NCBI GenBank assembly: GCA_002505685.1
Contig: DAVT01000127.1
Coordinates: 967-6,538, forward strand
Source: Euryarchaeota archaeon UBA501
Lineage (GTDB): Archaea; Thermoplasmatota; Poseidoniia; Poseidoniales; Thalassarchaeaceae
Direction: 5' to 3'
DNA: 5,572 nucleotides
Part shown: piece by piece, positions 5,415 to 5,572 of the stretch
How positions within the stretch are numbered: position 1 is the stretch's first letter
How the letters are laid out: each line of letters starts with the position of its first letter
Made by a program: the position numbers and the translations under genes
The notes under the pieces: model-generated
The model's database searches: none
The model's input: the letters and a program-made list of their open reading frames with translations, nothing else
What the model was told of the DNA's origin: nothing

Positions 5415-5572
5415 TTCAATGGTTTCAATAATCCAAACCGTATCGGTCGTTTTGCCCGGCTGCAACACCGATGTGAGCCCTCCCTCGCCGGATTGGGCGA
5501 TGAGCTTCGGTACCAACGCTGGGCCTAACCCACCCTATCGAAGACCGACCGGACCCTTTGGGAATGAAACGT
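5388..5572 (-). pseudogene. Possible 3' end of a minus-strand gene, interrupted by an in-frame TAG
   Basis: A minus-strand frame ending at TAA 5390-5388 stays open for 48 codons back to a TAG at 5537-5535. Beyond that it reads on to the window edge (VSFPKGPVGLR). The translation GLGPALVPKLIAQSGEG...TTDTVWIIETIE is protein-like, and its codons favour G in first position better than the competing frames do. It would overlap the convergent 900-residue gene by 27 bases. The TAG could be a sequencing error near a contig end, a real nonsense mutation, or a sign that this frame is not coding. Competing open frames are a plus-strand ATG at 5419, four bases after the upstream stop, and a minus-strand frame ending at 5425. 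No family is recognised. Confidence 0.3.

Overview
This window most resembles a piece of an uncultured prokaryotic genome, with a marine planktonic euryarchaeon (Poseidoniales / Marine Group II-like) as my tentative guess. Reasons are the moderate GC, two genes that appear to start with GTG, no Shine-Dalgarno before the aldolase, several winged-helix regulators, and a eukaryote/bacterium-like class I aldolase. The assignment is weak, because a hairpin plus T-tract terminator in the window looks bacterial. No phage, transposase, tRNA, rRNA or CRISPR signal was seen.

Layout: (1) 1-104, minus strand: the N-terminus of an FAD/NAD(P)-binding oxidoreductase, cut by the window edge. (2) 105-240: a divergent control region. 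(3) 178-321, plus strand: a relic with the promoter block and first 20 codons of a fructose-bisphosphate aldolase, running into a stop after 26 codons. (4) 307-918, minus strand: a 203-residue, strongly basic protein made almost only of six CX2CX4HX4C zinc knuckles of the GHNxRTCP type. (5) 967-2074, plus strand: the intact aldolase, preceded by a second copy of the same promoter block. (6) 2090-2136: a strong hairpin and T-tract terminating (7) 2152-2448, minus strand, a small winged-helix protein. (8) 2449-2711: a divergent intergenic region rich in small palindromes. (9) 2712-5414, plus strand: a 900-residue, tryptophan-rich protein with an N-terminal winged helix and no other domain I recognise. 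(10) 5388-5572: a possible minus-strand gene end with an in-frame stop.

The most notable structure is the pair of aldolase 5' ends flanking the zinc-knuckle gene. It looks like the footprint of an insertion, or of a gene replacement, at the aldolase locus. The aldolase is the only gene with a clear metabolic role (glycolysis/gluconeogenesis). The two divergent winged-helix genes at 2152-5414 could be a regulatory pair, but nothing in the sequence proves that they act together.
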